The notes below the pieces were generated by a model. That model saw only the letters and a program-made list of their open reading frames with translations, did no database searches and was not told the DNA's origin. Shown one piece after another: positions 32,966-42,399 of a stretch of DNA of 57,565 bases. Position numbers and translations under genes: made by a program. The DNA comes from JALXDT01 sp964634755 (GTDB lineage: Bacteria; Acidobacteriota; Aminicenantia; JAMOAD01): the NCBI GenBank assembly GCA_964634755.1, contig CAZWJH010000005.1:1-57565 (forward strand), given 5' to 3'. Every line of letters begins with the position of its first letter. The first letter of the stretch is position 1.

Positions 32966-34542
32966 GCAAAGATCCGGTAGAAACTGATGTTTTAATTATT
33001 GGTTCAGGTATAGCAGGACTTACAGCAGCATATATTTTGGGGACCGAAAATATTAGCACTATTGTAATTTCAAAAGAGAAGGAGACTTCAGAGACAAATA
33101 CTCTCTATGCTCAAGGTGGTATAGTGGCCCTTGGACCCAATGATGATCCCGAGCTTTTGAAAAAGGATATAATAAGTGCAGGTGCAGGAATTTCCAATCC
33201 CGAAGCTGTTGACATTGTTGTAAAGAGGGGAGTAAAATTTGTAAAAGACATTTTAATAGATAAGCTGAATATTCCATTTTCAAAGGATGAGAAAGGAGAA
33301 TATCTTTACACTAAAGAAGGAAACCATTCGTGCAGAAGAGTTCTTTTTGCAAAGGATGAAACTGGTAAAGCTATTGAAAACACACTTGATAAGAGTGTTA
33401 AAAAACTAAAATCCGTGAAGCTTTTATCAGGAGTAACTGCAATAGATTTAATTACGAAGCATCATCACTCTACAAATCCATTGAGCCTTTACAAGGAAGC
33501 AGAGGTTATGGGGGCTTATGTTCTTCTTCAGAAAGAGAAAAAAGTAGTTAGAATCTTTGCGAGAGCAGTTATTCTTGCAAGCGGTGGTCTTGGAAGAATA
33601 TTTTTGCATACGACAAATCCTCCTCTTGCAAGAGGAGATGGCTATGCTATGGCATATAGAGCAGGAGCGAACCTGATTAATATGGAGTATGTCCAATTTC
33701 ATCCGACTTCTTTTTATCATAGAGATGCGGATAGTTTCCTGATTTCCGAGGCAGTAAGAGGAGAGGGCGCGATTCTTATTAACAGAAAAGGCGAAGCTTT
33801 CATGAAAAATTATTCAAAGCAAAAAGATCTTGCTCCCAGAGATGTTGTCTCAAGAGCTATTTATGAGGAAATGCTCAAAAATGGAGATCATTATGTTCTG
33901 CTTGACCTTTCAAATATAAAAGTTAATGTTAAAGATAGATTCCCCCATATTTATGAAACATGCAAAAAATACGGAGTTGACATATCAAACGAGCCCATAC
34001 CGGTTGTTCCGGCGGCTCATTATTCCTGCGGAGGAGTCAAGGTTGACACAAGAGGGAGGACTACTTTAAAGAGACTTTATGCAGCAGGTGAAGTCTCTTG
34101 CACAGGTCTTCATGGGGCTAATAGGTTGGCATCAACATCACTTCTTGAAGGTTTAAGCTGGGGCTATTTTGCAGCCGAAGATATTTTGAATTCAAAGGAA
34201 ATTATCGGAGAAGAACCGGCTTATAATGAGATCCCTCCCTGGAAGTATCCTTCAAAACCGGAAAAAATTGACCCTGCCCTGATTGTTCAGGATTGGAACC
34301 AAATTCGCTCGACAATGTGGAATTATGCTGGTATTATAAGGACTACAAGAAGACTTAACCGCGCAAAATCTGATCTTGAATATCTAAAGCACAGGATTGA
34401 AAAATTTTACAAAAGTGCGGAGGTGGTTGATTCAATAATTGGTTTGAGAAATAGTGTTCAGACAGCTTTAATTGTTATTTATTCAGCTTATTTTAATAAG
34501 ATAAGTAGAGGTGCCCATTATATAATAGATAACGGCGGATAA
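32962..34542 (+). CDS. nadB: L-aspartate oxidase
   Basis: A 526-residue flavoenzyme making iminoaspartate, the first step of NAD synthesis. GSGIAGLTAAYIL (about residues 13-25) binds FAD; YAQGGIVAL, ASGGLGRIFLHTTNP, EYVQFHPT and HYSCGGVKVDTRGRT are the flavin and substrate motifs of the succinate-dehydrogenase/aspartate-oxidase family. The C-terminal three-helix part (LNRAKSDLEYL) matches NadB. Fumarate is the likely electron acceptor without oxygen. Coupled to nadC by ATGA overlap. Confidence 0.93.
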   Translation: MSKDPVETDVLIIGSGIAGLTAAYILGTENISTIVISKEKETSETNTLYAQGGIVALGPNDDPELLKKDIISAGAGISNPEAVDIVVKRGVKFVKDILIDKLNIPFSKDEKGEYLYTKEGNHSCRRVLFAKDETGKAIENTLDKSVKKLKSVKLLSGVTAIDLITKHHHSTNPLSLYKEAEVMGAYVLLQKEKKVVRIFARAVILASGGLGRIFLHTTNPPLARGDGYAMAYRAGANLINMEYVQFHPTSFYHRDADSFLISEAVRGEGAILINRKGEAFMKNYSKQKDLAPRDVVSRAIYEEMLKNGDHYVLLDLSNIKVNVKDRFPHIYETCKKYGVDISNEPIPVVPAAHYSCGGVKVDTRGRTTLKRLYAAGEVSCTGLHGANRLASTSLLEGLSWGYFAAEDILNSKEIIGEEPAYNEIPPWKYPSKPEKIDPALIVQDWNQIRSTMWNYAGIIRTTRRLNRAKSDLEYLKHRIEKFYKSAEVVDSIIGLRNSVQTALIVIYSAYFNKISRGAHYIIDNGG

Positions 34543-34554
34543 GGAGGGTAAAAA

Positions 34555-36594
34555 ATGCCTTCTGATAAACTTTTAAATTTCGGGCAACAGGTATACAATC
34601 AAAAAGATTTTACATTTTCTAAAAATCTTTATGAAAGAATAAAATCTTTAAACTTTGGAGAGGAGTCCGCTTTAATAGGATTTTTTGCCAGAGCCAATAT
34701 TTATGATGATTCTATTAGAAAGAAGCTATTGGAAAGTTTTGGAGAAAATGTGATAGAAAGCATTGAGCTTCTTCAAAGGCTCAGCAGAATAACCGTTCCG
34801 GAAAGAGAGAGAAGGATAAGGCAGTTGAGAGAATTTTTTGTTGAGCTTAGCAGTGATGTGAGAATTATTATTATTAAACTTGCGGAAAGATTGGAAGCTC
34901 TTATAGAAGCAGAAAGATTGAAAAAAAACAATATAAAAAGATTATCGGAAGAATCTCTTTTTTTCTATTCTACAATAGCCCATAGATTGGGTATAAGCAA
35001 ACTTTACACTGAAATGGAGGATATAGCTTTTAAGCATCTTTATCCGAATGAATATAGAAAAATAGAGAGGTTTTTGGGTGAAAACAAAAAGGTTTATGAA
35101 GAAAAATTGAAAAATATGATTTTGGTGATAAAAAATATTCTTGAAAAGAATGGCATTAAAGCGAGAACACAGTACCGGCTTAAAAGACCTTACAGCATAT
35201 ACAGGAAGATGCAAAATAAAAAAGTGGGATTTGACGAAATCTTTGATTTAATGGCAATAAGGATTATTACAAATGAGATAAATAGCTGCTACACGATTTT
35301 AGGGCTTGTTCACAGCAATTGGACACCTATCAACGGAAGATTCAGGGATTGGATTTCAAATCCCAAGCCAAATGGATACCGTTCAATTCAAACAACTATA
35401 ATCTCAAGAACAGGTGATAAGTATGAGATTCAAATAAGAACAGAGGATATGCACAGAGAAGCTGAATACGGTGCAGCTGCTCACTGGAGCTATAAAGAAG
35501 GGGTTAAAGCTACATCCGGATGGACAATAAGATTGAAGGAATTTTTGGAAAACGATGAAATATTTGAAAATCCGATTGAGGCTTTAGAACACATTCAAAG
35601 TGAGATAAAAAAGGATTATATAAGCGTAATTACTCCTAAGGGTGAGGTTATCTCTCTGCCCGAAGGCTCAACTCCCCTTGATTTTGCATATATGGTTCAC
35701 ACAGAAGTTGGACATCATACTACGGGAGCAAGGGTAAACCAGAGGTTTGTATCTTTAAAGACAGAGTTAAAATCCGGAGATGTTGTTGAAATTATTACTC
35801 AAAAGAACTCAAAGCCCTCAAGAAACTGGCTAAATTTTGTAAAAACGTCAAAAGCGAAGTCAAAAATAAGGGAGTGGTTTAGAAAGAATGAAAGAGAAGC
35901 TTTTATAAAAGAGGGTAAAAGAATTTTTGATTCACAGATAAAAAAGCATAAGAAAAAATACGAGGGATTTGATAAAGAGCAGGAGTTTAAAGAAAATCTT
36001 CTAAAATATGGGTATAAGAATATAGAATCGCTTTACTTTGCCATAGGTACAAAGTCTGTGAAAGCAGGCCTTCCACTTTTAAAAAAATTGTTTCCTTTGA
36101 AGCACAAAAGAAAGGATGGATTTTTAAAAAAGAAAAAGAGTGTTGATAGTCTACTTTCTCCTCAGATTATTATAGAAGGAGAGAAAAATATTGATTTTAA
36201 GATAGCCAGATGTTGCAGACCTTTAAAAGGGGAACCAATTGTTGCATATATTACAAAAAACTCGGGAATTAAAGTTCATTCTGTTGACTGCCCTTATATA
36301 AAAAGCGGAACAATGGATCCTGAAAGATTGAGAAAAGCTGAGTGGGTAGGTGATAGCTCTTTCCAGCAGATAAGAGTAAGAATTAAAGGGGAAAATCTGG
36401 AAGAGATTGTTTCCTCTCTTGCGGAAGTGTGCAAAAACAATGATATATTTTTGAATTCTATAAAAAGATTGGATAGTGATGAAACATCTGCAATTGAGGC
36501 TGAACTTTTGGTAAAAAGTATGGATGATTTTATCCATATGAAGAATCTTTTATTAAAGAAAAATGGGGTAAATAAAGTTATCCTTTTAAGATAG
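34555..36594 (+). CDS. RelA/SpoT-family (p)ppGpp synthetase with degenerate hydrolase domain
   Basis: A 679-residue long RSH protein. The N-terminal hydrolase domain has lost its HD chemistry: the HD-x-x-E-D site reads FFARANIYDD, the upstream histidine motif is absent, and KLADRLHN reads KLAERLEAL. The synthetase domain keeps RLKRPYSIYRKM (substrate arginine/lysines), FDLMAIRI, the RFRDWISNPKPNGYRS loop (RXKD-like) and YEIQIRT with the Mg glutamate; a usually histidine position is Q279 (YRSIQTT). TGS (VITPKGEVISLPEGSTPLDFAY), a CC zinc-finger-like region (ARCCRPLKGEPIVAY) and a C-terminal ACT domain follow. So it probably makes but does not degrade (p)ppGpp. Starts 12 bases after nadB with AAGGAGGG. 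Confidence 0.9.
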   Translation: MPSDKLLNFGQQVYNQKDFTFSKNLYERIKSLNFGEESALIGFFARANIYDDSIRKKLLESFGENVIESIELLQRLSRITVPERERRIRQLREFFVELSSDVRIIIIKLAERLEALIEAERLKKNNIKRLSEESLFFYSTIAHRLGISKLYTEMEDIAFKHLYPNEYRKIERFLGENKKVYEEKLKNMILVIKNILEKNGIKARTQYRLKRPYSIYRKMQNKKVGFDEIFDLMAIRIITNEINSCYTILGLVHSNWTPINGRFRDWISNPKPNGYRSIQTTIISRTGDKYEIQIRTEDMHREAEYGAAAHWSYKEGVKATSGWTIRLKEFLENDEIFENPIEALEHIQSEIKKDYISVITPKGEVISLPEGSTPLDFAYMVHTEVGHHTTGARVNQRFVSLKTELKSGDVVEIITQKNSKPSRNWLNFVKTSKAKSKIREWFRKNEREAFIKEGKRIFDSQIKKHKKKYEGFDKEQEFKENLLKYGYKNIESLYFAIGTKSVKAGLPLLKKLFPLKHKRKDGFLKKKKSVDSLLSPQIIIEGEKNIDFKIARCCRPLKGEPIVAYITKNSGIKVHSVDCPYIKSGTMDPERLRKAEWVGDSSFQQIRVRIKGENLEEIVSSLAEVCKNNDIFLNSIKRLDSDETSAIEAELLVKSMDDFIHMKNLLLKKNGVNKVILLR

Positions 36595-36757
36595 ATATGG
36601 AATTAGTATGAGGTGAAATAAAGTAAAAATGGTTTAATAATTAAGTTTATATAAATCTGAGTTTCTAAAATTTGTAGACATATAAGTATAGGTGGGAAAT
36701 TATTATGCCCCTTGACCTCTATGGTATAATAAATAAAAAAACACGGGAGGGTAGAAA

Positions 36758-38587
36758 ATGAAAGGAAGAGAGGTTTTGAAGTTTCAATCTGAAGTTAAAA
36801 GACTTCTGGATATTCTTGTTTATTCACTTTATAAAAACAGGGAGATTTTTTTAAGGGAGCTTATATCCAACTCTGTTGATGCTCTCAACAAGATTCAATT
36901 TGAAATGCTTACTGATAAATATATTGAGGATAGGGATATTGAACTCAGAATAGACATAAAAACCGATAAGGATAAAAATATGTTAATTGTTGAGGATACA
37001 GGAATAGGGATGACCAGAAAAGAGCTAATTGATAATCTTGGCACGATTGCCCATTCCGGGACAATAGATTTTCTTAAAAGGGCTGAAAAGAGGAAAAAGG
37101 ATGAAGAGCTTGACCTCATAGGGAAGTTTGGTGTGGGCTTTTACTCTGTTTTTATGGTTGCAAAGGAGGTTAGAATCTTAACAAAATCCTTTAGAAAGGG
37201 AAGTTCCGGCTATCTCTGGATATCTCAGGGTGGAGAGGAATATACAATAGAAAAAAGCAAAAAGGAGAAGAGAGGAACAAGAATAGAAATCCTGTTAAAG
37301 GATGATGCAAAAGAATTTTTAGAGGAACTTAGAATAGAGAACATAATTAACAAGCATTCAAAATTTGTTCCTTTTCCGATTTACATAAATGGTAAGCCAT
37401 TTGAAAAAAAACCTCCCATCTGGAGTCAACCAAAATCATCATTAAAGGAAAAGGATTACCATGAATTTTACAAATATCTGACAAACTTTGAGGAAAAACC
37501 GCTTACCTACCTGCACCTTTCAGCTGATGCGCCTTTTCAATTTCACGCTCTTTTGTATGTCCCTGATACTTCTCTGGAGTTCATTGAACTTTTCAAAAAA
37601 GAGTCCGGTGTGGATCTTTACTCAAAAAAAGTTCTCATTCAGAAGCATTCAAAAGATATTGTTCCCGAATATCTCTCTTTTTTGAAAGGAGTTGTTGATT
37701 CTGAGGACATACCTTTGAATATTTCAAGGGAGAGCATTCAGGATGATGCTGTTGTGGTTAAAATTAGAAAACGCATTACAAAAAAGTTTTTGGAGCACAT
37801 TAAAAATATAAAGGAAAAGAATTTTGAGCTTTATCTTAAAATCTGGAAAAAGTTCAGCAGAAAGTTCAAAGAGGGTATAATAAGTGATTTTGACAATAGA
37901 GAGATTCTTGCCGAGCTTTTGCTTTTTGAATCTTTAAACGGAGGAGAGGGTAAATTCATTGACCTTGAAGAGTATAAGAAAAATTTTAAAGAGGGGCAGA
38001 CTGAAATTTACTATATTTCCGGAGAATCTTACTCGACCATAGAGAAAAACCCATCTCTTGAGATTTTCAAAGAGAAGGGAATAGATGTGCTATTTTGCAC
38101 TGACCCTGTTGATGAATTTGTTCTGGAGCATCTTAAAGTTTTTAAATCTTATCCTTTTAAAATGGCTGAAAGCTCTGATATTAAGGTGGGAGAAGATAAG
38201 AAAAAGGATGATAAGGAACTAAATGATTTTGTAAAATACCTTAAAGAGCTTTATGGCAACAGGGTAGGGGATGTAAGGGTTTCAACAAGACTTGTTAAAA
38301 GTGCCTGCACCCTTGTAAACCCTGAAAACTCACCTTCAATTCAGGTGGAAAAAATTATGAAAATGATGAATAAGGATTTTGAAATTACGAAAAAAATATT
38401 TGAAATAAACCCTGAAAATCCTTTGATTAAAAAGATGCAGGAGCTTTACAAAAAGGATAAAGATTCTGAAAAGCTCAAAAATCTTGCATTACACATTCTT
38501 GAAAGCCAGATGTTAAGAGAGGGCTTAATAAAGGATTTGAATGAATACATTGAAAGAAGCGAGAGGATAATGATAGAAAGTCTTTAA
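36758..38587 (+). CDS. htpG: HSP90-family chaperone HtpG
   Basis: A 609-residue ATP-dependent chaperone. The GHKL ATP pocket is visible as RELISNSVDALNKI, VEDTGIGM, GTIAHSGT and IGKFGVGFYSVFM. The middle domain has LNISRESIQ with the catalytic arginine, and a C-terminal dimerisation domain follows. There is no C-terminal MEEVD tail, as expected in bacteria. The ribosome site GGGAGGG stands before ATG 36758. A -10-like TATAAT at 36723-36728 with a TATGG extension lies 30 bases ahead; I do not see a heat-shock CIRCE element. Confidence 0.95.
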   Translation: MKGREVLKFQSEVKRLLDILVYSLYKNREIFLRELISNSVDALNKIQFEMLTDKYIEDRDIELRIDIKTDKDKNMLIVEDTGIGMTRKELIDNLGTIAHSGTIDFLKRAEKRKKDEELDLIGKFGVGFYSVFMVAKEVRILTKSFRKGSSGYLWISQGGEEYTIEKSKKEKRGTRIEILLKDDAKEFLEELRIENIINKHSKFVPFPIYINGKPFEKKPPIWSQPKSSLKEKDYHEFYKYLTNFEEKPLTYLHLSADAPFQFHALLYVPDTSLEFIELFKKESGVDLYSKKVLIQKHSKDIVPEYLSFLKGVVDSEDIPLNISRESIQDDAVVVKIRKRITKKFLEHIKNIKEKNFELYLKIWKKFSRKFKEGIISDFDNREILAELLLFESLNGGEGKFIDLEEYKKNFKEGQTEIYYISGESYSTIEKNPSLEIFKEKGIDVLFCTDPVDEFVLEHLKVFKSYPFKMAESSDIKVGEDKKKDDKELNDFVKYLKELYGNRVGDVRVSTRLVKSACTLVNPENSPSIQVEKIMKMMNKDFEITKKIFEINPENPLIKKMQELYKKDKDSEKLKNLALHILESQMLREGLIKDLNEYIERSERIMIESL

Positions 38588-38676
38588 AATTATTATATCC
38601 TTTTTACTCAGTATCTATACAAACTGAATGTTTTGACAAATTAAAAGTTGAGCTTGCAATTTGCCAAAATGAGACT

Positions 38677-40800
38677 TTAATCCACATACCCCAATGATTT
38701 TAAGTTTTTCTTAATTTTTTCAAGATTTTTTCTTCTCTGGGAAGCTGCTTTTTTATAGTAAAAGTTAAGTATTCTCTTTAATTCTCTGAATTCTTTTCTA
38801 TTTTTGTAAACAACATTATGTTTTTCATTAGGGTCATTTTTTAAATCATACATTTCGTATTTTGGAAGATTTGGAGGATTACTAAATTTCCTTTTATCAA
38901 TTTTCACGTTATAAATAAGTTTGTATCCATCTTTTAAAACTCCTATCCTGAATGGAAAAGATAAGAGAGAATATTCGGGAGATGTTGAAAATACTATAAA
39001 ATCTTCTTTCCTTCTATCCCAATTTTTGTAAGGTTTTAACTTTAATGCTTTGGTAATAATAAATGTGATTTTTTTCAGTGATATGGGAGAAATCTTCTCT
39101 CCTCTCTCTTTTTCATTAAATTCTTTTACTATTAAAGGAACTCTTACCTCTTCCTGATAAAGAGAATATCCGTGCTCCCAGCTTCCGTGCTCATAAAACT
39201 GCTCACCATGATCTCCGAAAATTATTATCATTGTATTATCATAAAAGTTATTTTTCTTTAAGAATTTAACCAATGGTTTTAGAAAATCCTGATCAATTGC
39301 TAATATTTCCTCTTCATAGAGAATTTTAGCCTTTTTTCTTATTTTGTCGGGAAGAGGGGAGAATGTTCCTCTAACACCCTTTGTCATTGAAAACATATCA
39401 ATGACTCCTTCAGCCCCTAAAATTGAATACCTTTTGGGAGGCATGTAGGGGGAGTGTGCCTGATATGTATGAAGAAAGATGAATGTATTTTTACCTTTAT
39501 TCAGCTCTATATATGTTTTTGCTCTATTGTAAAGAACTTTTCCAGCCTCTCTATTGAAAAGGTTAAAATTATCATCAAGATAGCTTGTAAAACCCCTTGC
39601 GAATCCAAGACCTGATGAGACAAGGTTTCCTCCCGTTAGTGCTATTGTGTAAAAACCCTTTTTTTGCAGAAGCTCTGCAACAGAAAGCTCTTTTTTGTCC
39701 CAGCTATATGTAGAGAAAAATACTGATCTATGGGCTTCTGTTGTCCAGGGATGCGTTGTATATGCATTTGTGTAATAAAGACAATCAGAAATTGCCCATT
39801 TTTTTAAAAAAGGGGAAGTTTTTAGCCCTTTTCTGTATAAGGAAAGGCTTTCAGCTCTCACTGTATCAAGGGAAATAAGAATAATGAGTTTTCTTTCTTT
39901 TTGAGGTGTGTAAAGATAAGGTGCTCCCCAGAAACTTATATCTCCTATTGTATTTTTACCTTTTGAGGTTTTTAAAATAAGTGTATCTCCATTTTCCGGG
40001 ATTTCAATATCAAAATACTTTATCGCATTTGTAATTCTTTTCTCAAAAATTTTCTTCTCTCCGGTTTTACTTTTTAAAATTATTGAAAATACCGTCCCAT
40101 CTCCGATTTTATCAAAAAAGTCTGACTCATTAAGAGAATTGAGTGATCCGGCATAAAAGCTAAGTCTCATCCCTTTCTTAAATTTGTTTTTTATCTTTAA
40201 TGATGTGAATTTTGATGACAAATAGTGTGCTTCGTATGCTGTTTTGTTTACCTTGATGTAAGAATAGTTTTTTAAAAAGTCAAACTTTTTGTCCCACTCC
40301 TCAGAATTAAATTTATCCTGAAGGATAATCTTTTCATTCGGAGAAATTTTTAAAGATTTTGTAATTTTTTCTTTAACTTCAAAAAGATTATCATCTTTTT
40401 TTATTAAGATTCTTACGAAATTTTCTTCCTTAAATTTTTTCTCCATTTTCGAGTAAAATGGTTTCAGCTTAAAATTCGGAGACACAAAGGCAACTATTTT
40501 TCCCTTGAGAACTTTAATTTTCACATTTTTTTCATCCGGAAAAAAATGGAGAAATTTCCCGTTTATTATTAGCTTTTTCCTATTTATCTCTATTTCAGCA
40601 TTAACTCCTCTCAGAAACAGACCTCCTTTGATTTTCCCTGAAAAGGGTAAATTAAGGTTTTCCATTTCTTTTTTAGCTGTGAAAATGTTTGTGTTTGCTG
40701 GTTTAAGAAGATAAACTCCACTCTGTTCTTCATTTTTTTGATGAAATATAATAATTATGGTGATAATTAAACTTAAAATTATTATTAATATCTTTTTCAT
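38677..40800 (-). CDS. alkaline-phosphatase-superfamily sulfatase/phosphotransferase-like protein
   Basis: A 707-residue membrane-anchored or exported protein: one N-terminal hydrophobic segment (residues 4-19), ~200 residues of unknown beta-rich sequence, a jelly-roll-like domain (about 195-300, ending WGAPYLYTP), then a sulfatase-like domain. Metal and active-site elements are ISLDTVRAES (D309), HPWTTEAHRS with T353/T354 as the likely nucleophile, and FGDHGEQFYEHGSWEHG. The cysteine or serine of true formylglycine sulfatases (CxPxR) is missing, so a phosphoglycerol/phosphoethanolamine transferase or phosphodiesterase activity at the cell surface is as likely as a sulfatase. Last gene of the rocD-ribH-nusB string. 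Confidence 0.8.
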   Translation of the reverse strand: MKKILIIILSLIITIIIIFHQKNEEQSGVYLLKPANTNIFTAKKEMENLNLPFSGKIKGGLFLRGVNAEIEINRKKLIINGKFLHFFPDEKNVKIKVLKGKIVAFVSPNFKLKPFYSKMEKKFKEENFVRILIKKDDNLFEVKEKITKSLKISPNEKIILQDKFNSEEWDKKFDFLKNYSYIKVNKTAYEAHYLSSKFTSLKIKNKFKKGMRLSFYAGSLNSLNESDFFDKIGDGTVFSIILKSKTGEKKIFEKRITNAIKYFDIEIPENGDTLILKTSKGKNTIGDISFWGAPYLYTPQKERKLIILISLDTVRAESLSLYRKGLKTSPFLKKWAISDCLYYTNAYTTHPWTTEAHRSVFFSTYSWDKKELSVAELLQKKGFYTIALTGGNLVSSGLGFARGFTSYLDDNFNLFNREAGKVLYNRAKTYIELNKGKNTFIFLHTYQAHSPYMPPKRYSILGAEGVIDMFSMTKGVRGTFSPLPDKIRKKAKILYEEEILAIDQDFLKPLVKFLKKNNFYDNTMIIIFGDHGEQFYEHGSWEHGYSLYQEEVRVPLIVKEFNEKERGEKISPISLKKITFIITKALKLKPYKNWDRRKEDFIVFSTSPEYSLLSFPFRIGVLKDGYKLIYNVKIDKRKFSNPPNLPKYEMYDLKNDPNEKHNVVYKNRKEFRELKRILNFYYKKAASQRRKNLEKIKKNLKSLGYVD

Positions 40801-40821
40801 TACAAATTATATCACAGGTTT

Positions 40822-41463
40822 TCAGTTTTCAATTGAATAGGAAACTGAAATATCTTTCAAAGAAATGCTTTTTTCTTTTATTTCCCCGTAAATGTAAGAG
40901 TCAGAAAACTCTCCTGAAATCGGATCTATTGCAAACCAACCATTGTTCGGGAAAAAGACTTCTATCCAGCTGTGTTTCTGTAGAATATTTTTTTTATCAA
41001 AAAAATAAAATCCCGACACTTTTTTTACTATAACCCCGCCTCTTTTCAAAAGCACATATGCTAAATTAGTATAACCTGTACAAAAAGCTGTGCCTCTTTT
41101 CAGAACCGTTATTGGGTCCTGTGGAGCTTTGCTCTCATCATATTTAAGATTGCCTTTTAAAAAGAGCAAAACATTTTTAACATAAGATGTATATGAATCT
41201 GATGAATGATAAATTCTTTTGGCAAGGGAGCTGAGTTTATCATTCTCCTTGAATTTTGGGAATAAGAATCCTCTGGATACATAGGGAAGTTTTTTAAATA
41301 AATATCTTATGTCTATTCTTATATCATTTTTCTCTTTTATTATTCTTACACTCTGGGAAAAATTTTCTATCCTATAATCATAAAAATTTATTTTATTATT
41401 TATCGGAATAAAGAAACTAATCTGCCTGAAAATAAAAAAAAGCAAAAACAGATGCTTTATCAA
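40822..41463 (-). CDS. transglutaminase-like protein
   Basis: A 213-residue protein with an N-terminal hydrophobic segment, probably exported, and a papain-fold transglutaminase core. The triad is C128 in GTAFCTGYTN, H164 in QKHSWIEVF and D180 in GWFAIDP. Such cores are usually proteases or peptide-bond-modifying enzymes in bacteria. The start overlaps the nusB stop by four bases and the sulfatase-like gene follows after 21 bases, so the two envelope proteins are expressed together. Confidence 0.82.
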   Translation of the reverse strand: MIKHLFLLFFIFRQISFFIPINNKINFYDYRIENFSQSVRIIKEKNDIRIDIRYLFKKLPYVSRGFLFPKFKENDKLSSLAKRIYHSSDSYTSYVKNVLLFLKGNLKYDESKAPQDPITVLKRGTAFCTGYTNLAYVLLKRGGVIVKKVSGFYFFDKKNILQKHSWIEVFFPNNGWFAIDPISGEFSDSYIYGEIKEKSISLKDISVSYSIEN

Positions 41464-41882
41464 TTTAGCTCTTTTCTTAAATTTTTGTTTATGGAATCAA
41501 GTATGCCATTAATAAATTTTGGTGAGGTATCTGTTCCATAAAGTTTTGCTATTTCAACCGCTTCATCTATTACCACAGGTATGGGAGTCTCCTTTTTAAA
41601 CATCAGTTCATAAACAGCAATTCTTAAAATGTTCTTATCAACTCTGAACATTCTTTGCAGATTCCAGTTCTTTGACACCTTTTCAATGCTTTTGTCTATT
41701 AATTCTAAGTTATTTACCACTCCTTTCACTAACTCTTTGGTGTATTCCCTGACTTTTCTATCTTTTGTGGTGGAAAGATTTTCCCAAAAGCATTTCATTA
41801 TCTCATCAATCTCGTCATGGGTGGAATCATACTCAAAAAGTATTTTTAATGCCTCTTCTCTGGCTTTTCTTCTTCTTCCCAT
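41460..41882 (-). CDS. nusB: transcription antitermination factor NusB
   Basis: A 140-residue all-helical RNA-binding protein, normal length, used with NusA/E/G in rRNA antitermination. MGRRRKAREEALKILFEYD is the arginine-rich N-terminal helix, and VDKNILRIAVYELMFKKETP and PVVIDEAVEIAKLYGTDTSPKFINGILD are diagnostic. It sits directly downstream of ribH, the common nusB-ribH pairing in bacteria. Confidence 0.95.
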   Translation of the reverse strand: MGRRRKAREEALKILFEYDSTHDEIDEIMKCFWENLSTTKDRKVREYTKELVKGVVNNLELIDKSIEKVSKNWNLQRMFRVDKNILRIAVYELMFKKETPIPVVIDEAVEIAKLYGTDTSPKFINGILDSINKNLRKELN

Positions 41883-41916
41883 CTATCTCTGATTAAATCC
41901 TTTTACTGAGATTTTC

Positions 41917-42399
41917 TTAAATTTCCTTGTAAAGGTTTATCATTTCTATAAGAGCCATTGCGGATTCAAACCCTTTGTTACCCATCTTTGTGCCTGCTCT
42001 ATCGGTTGCCTGATCAATCGTATCCGCTGTTATTATTCCGTAAGTTATAGGGATAGGGGAATTTATCCCAACGCTTGCTATTCCTTTGGTTGTTTCAGCT
42101 GCTATGTAATCAAAATGGGGGGTTTCTCCTCGGATAATAACTCCGAGGGTCAAAATACCATCAAATTTTTCATTTTTGTTATTCCCTTCATTATTTTTAA
42201 CAAGTTTTTTCAACAAAAGCGGTATTTCAAAAGATCCGGGAACTTTGTAAACCGTGATATTATTTTCACTACCTCCCGTCCTTTTTATTGCATCAACGGC
42301 CCCTTCAAGAAGTCTTCCGGAAAAAAAATTATTAAATCTTGATATTACTATTGCTATTTTCAGCCCTTTAGAGCTGAGTTTTCCCTCTTTTACTTTCAT
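41917..42399 (-). CDS. ribH: 6,7-dimethyl-8-ribityllumazine synthase
   Basis: A 160-residue enzyme of riboflavin synthesis that condenses the ribityl-uracil amine with dihydroxybutanone phosphate. Motifs: VISRFNNFFSGRLLEGA (substrate loop), VPGSFEIPLLLKKL, LGVIIRGETPHFDYIA with the catalytic histidine, and the TYGIITADTIDQATDRAG end. Usual length. It overlaps the rocD stop by one base. The other rib genes are not in the window. Confidence 0.95.
   Translation of the reverse strand: MKVKEGKLSSKGLKIAIVISRFNNFFSGRLLEGAVDAIKRTGGSENNITVYKVPGSFEIPLLLKKLVKNNEGNNKNEKFDGILTLGVIIRGETPHFDYIAAETTKGIASVGINSPIPITYGIITADTIDQATDRAGTKMGNKGFESAMALIEMINLYKEI

Noticed and set aside
36595..36757. heat-shock control of htpG (CIRCE or sigma-32 site)
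   Set aside because: No TTAGCACTC/GAGTGCTAA dyad or CCCCAT-type -10 was found; only an ordinary TATAAT-like box.
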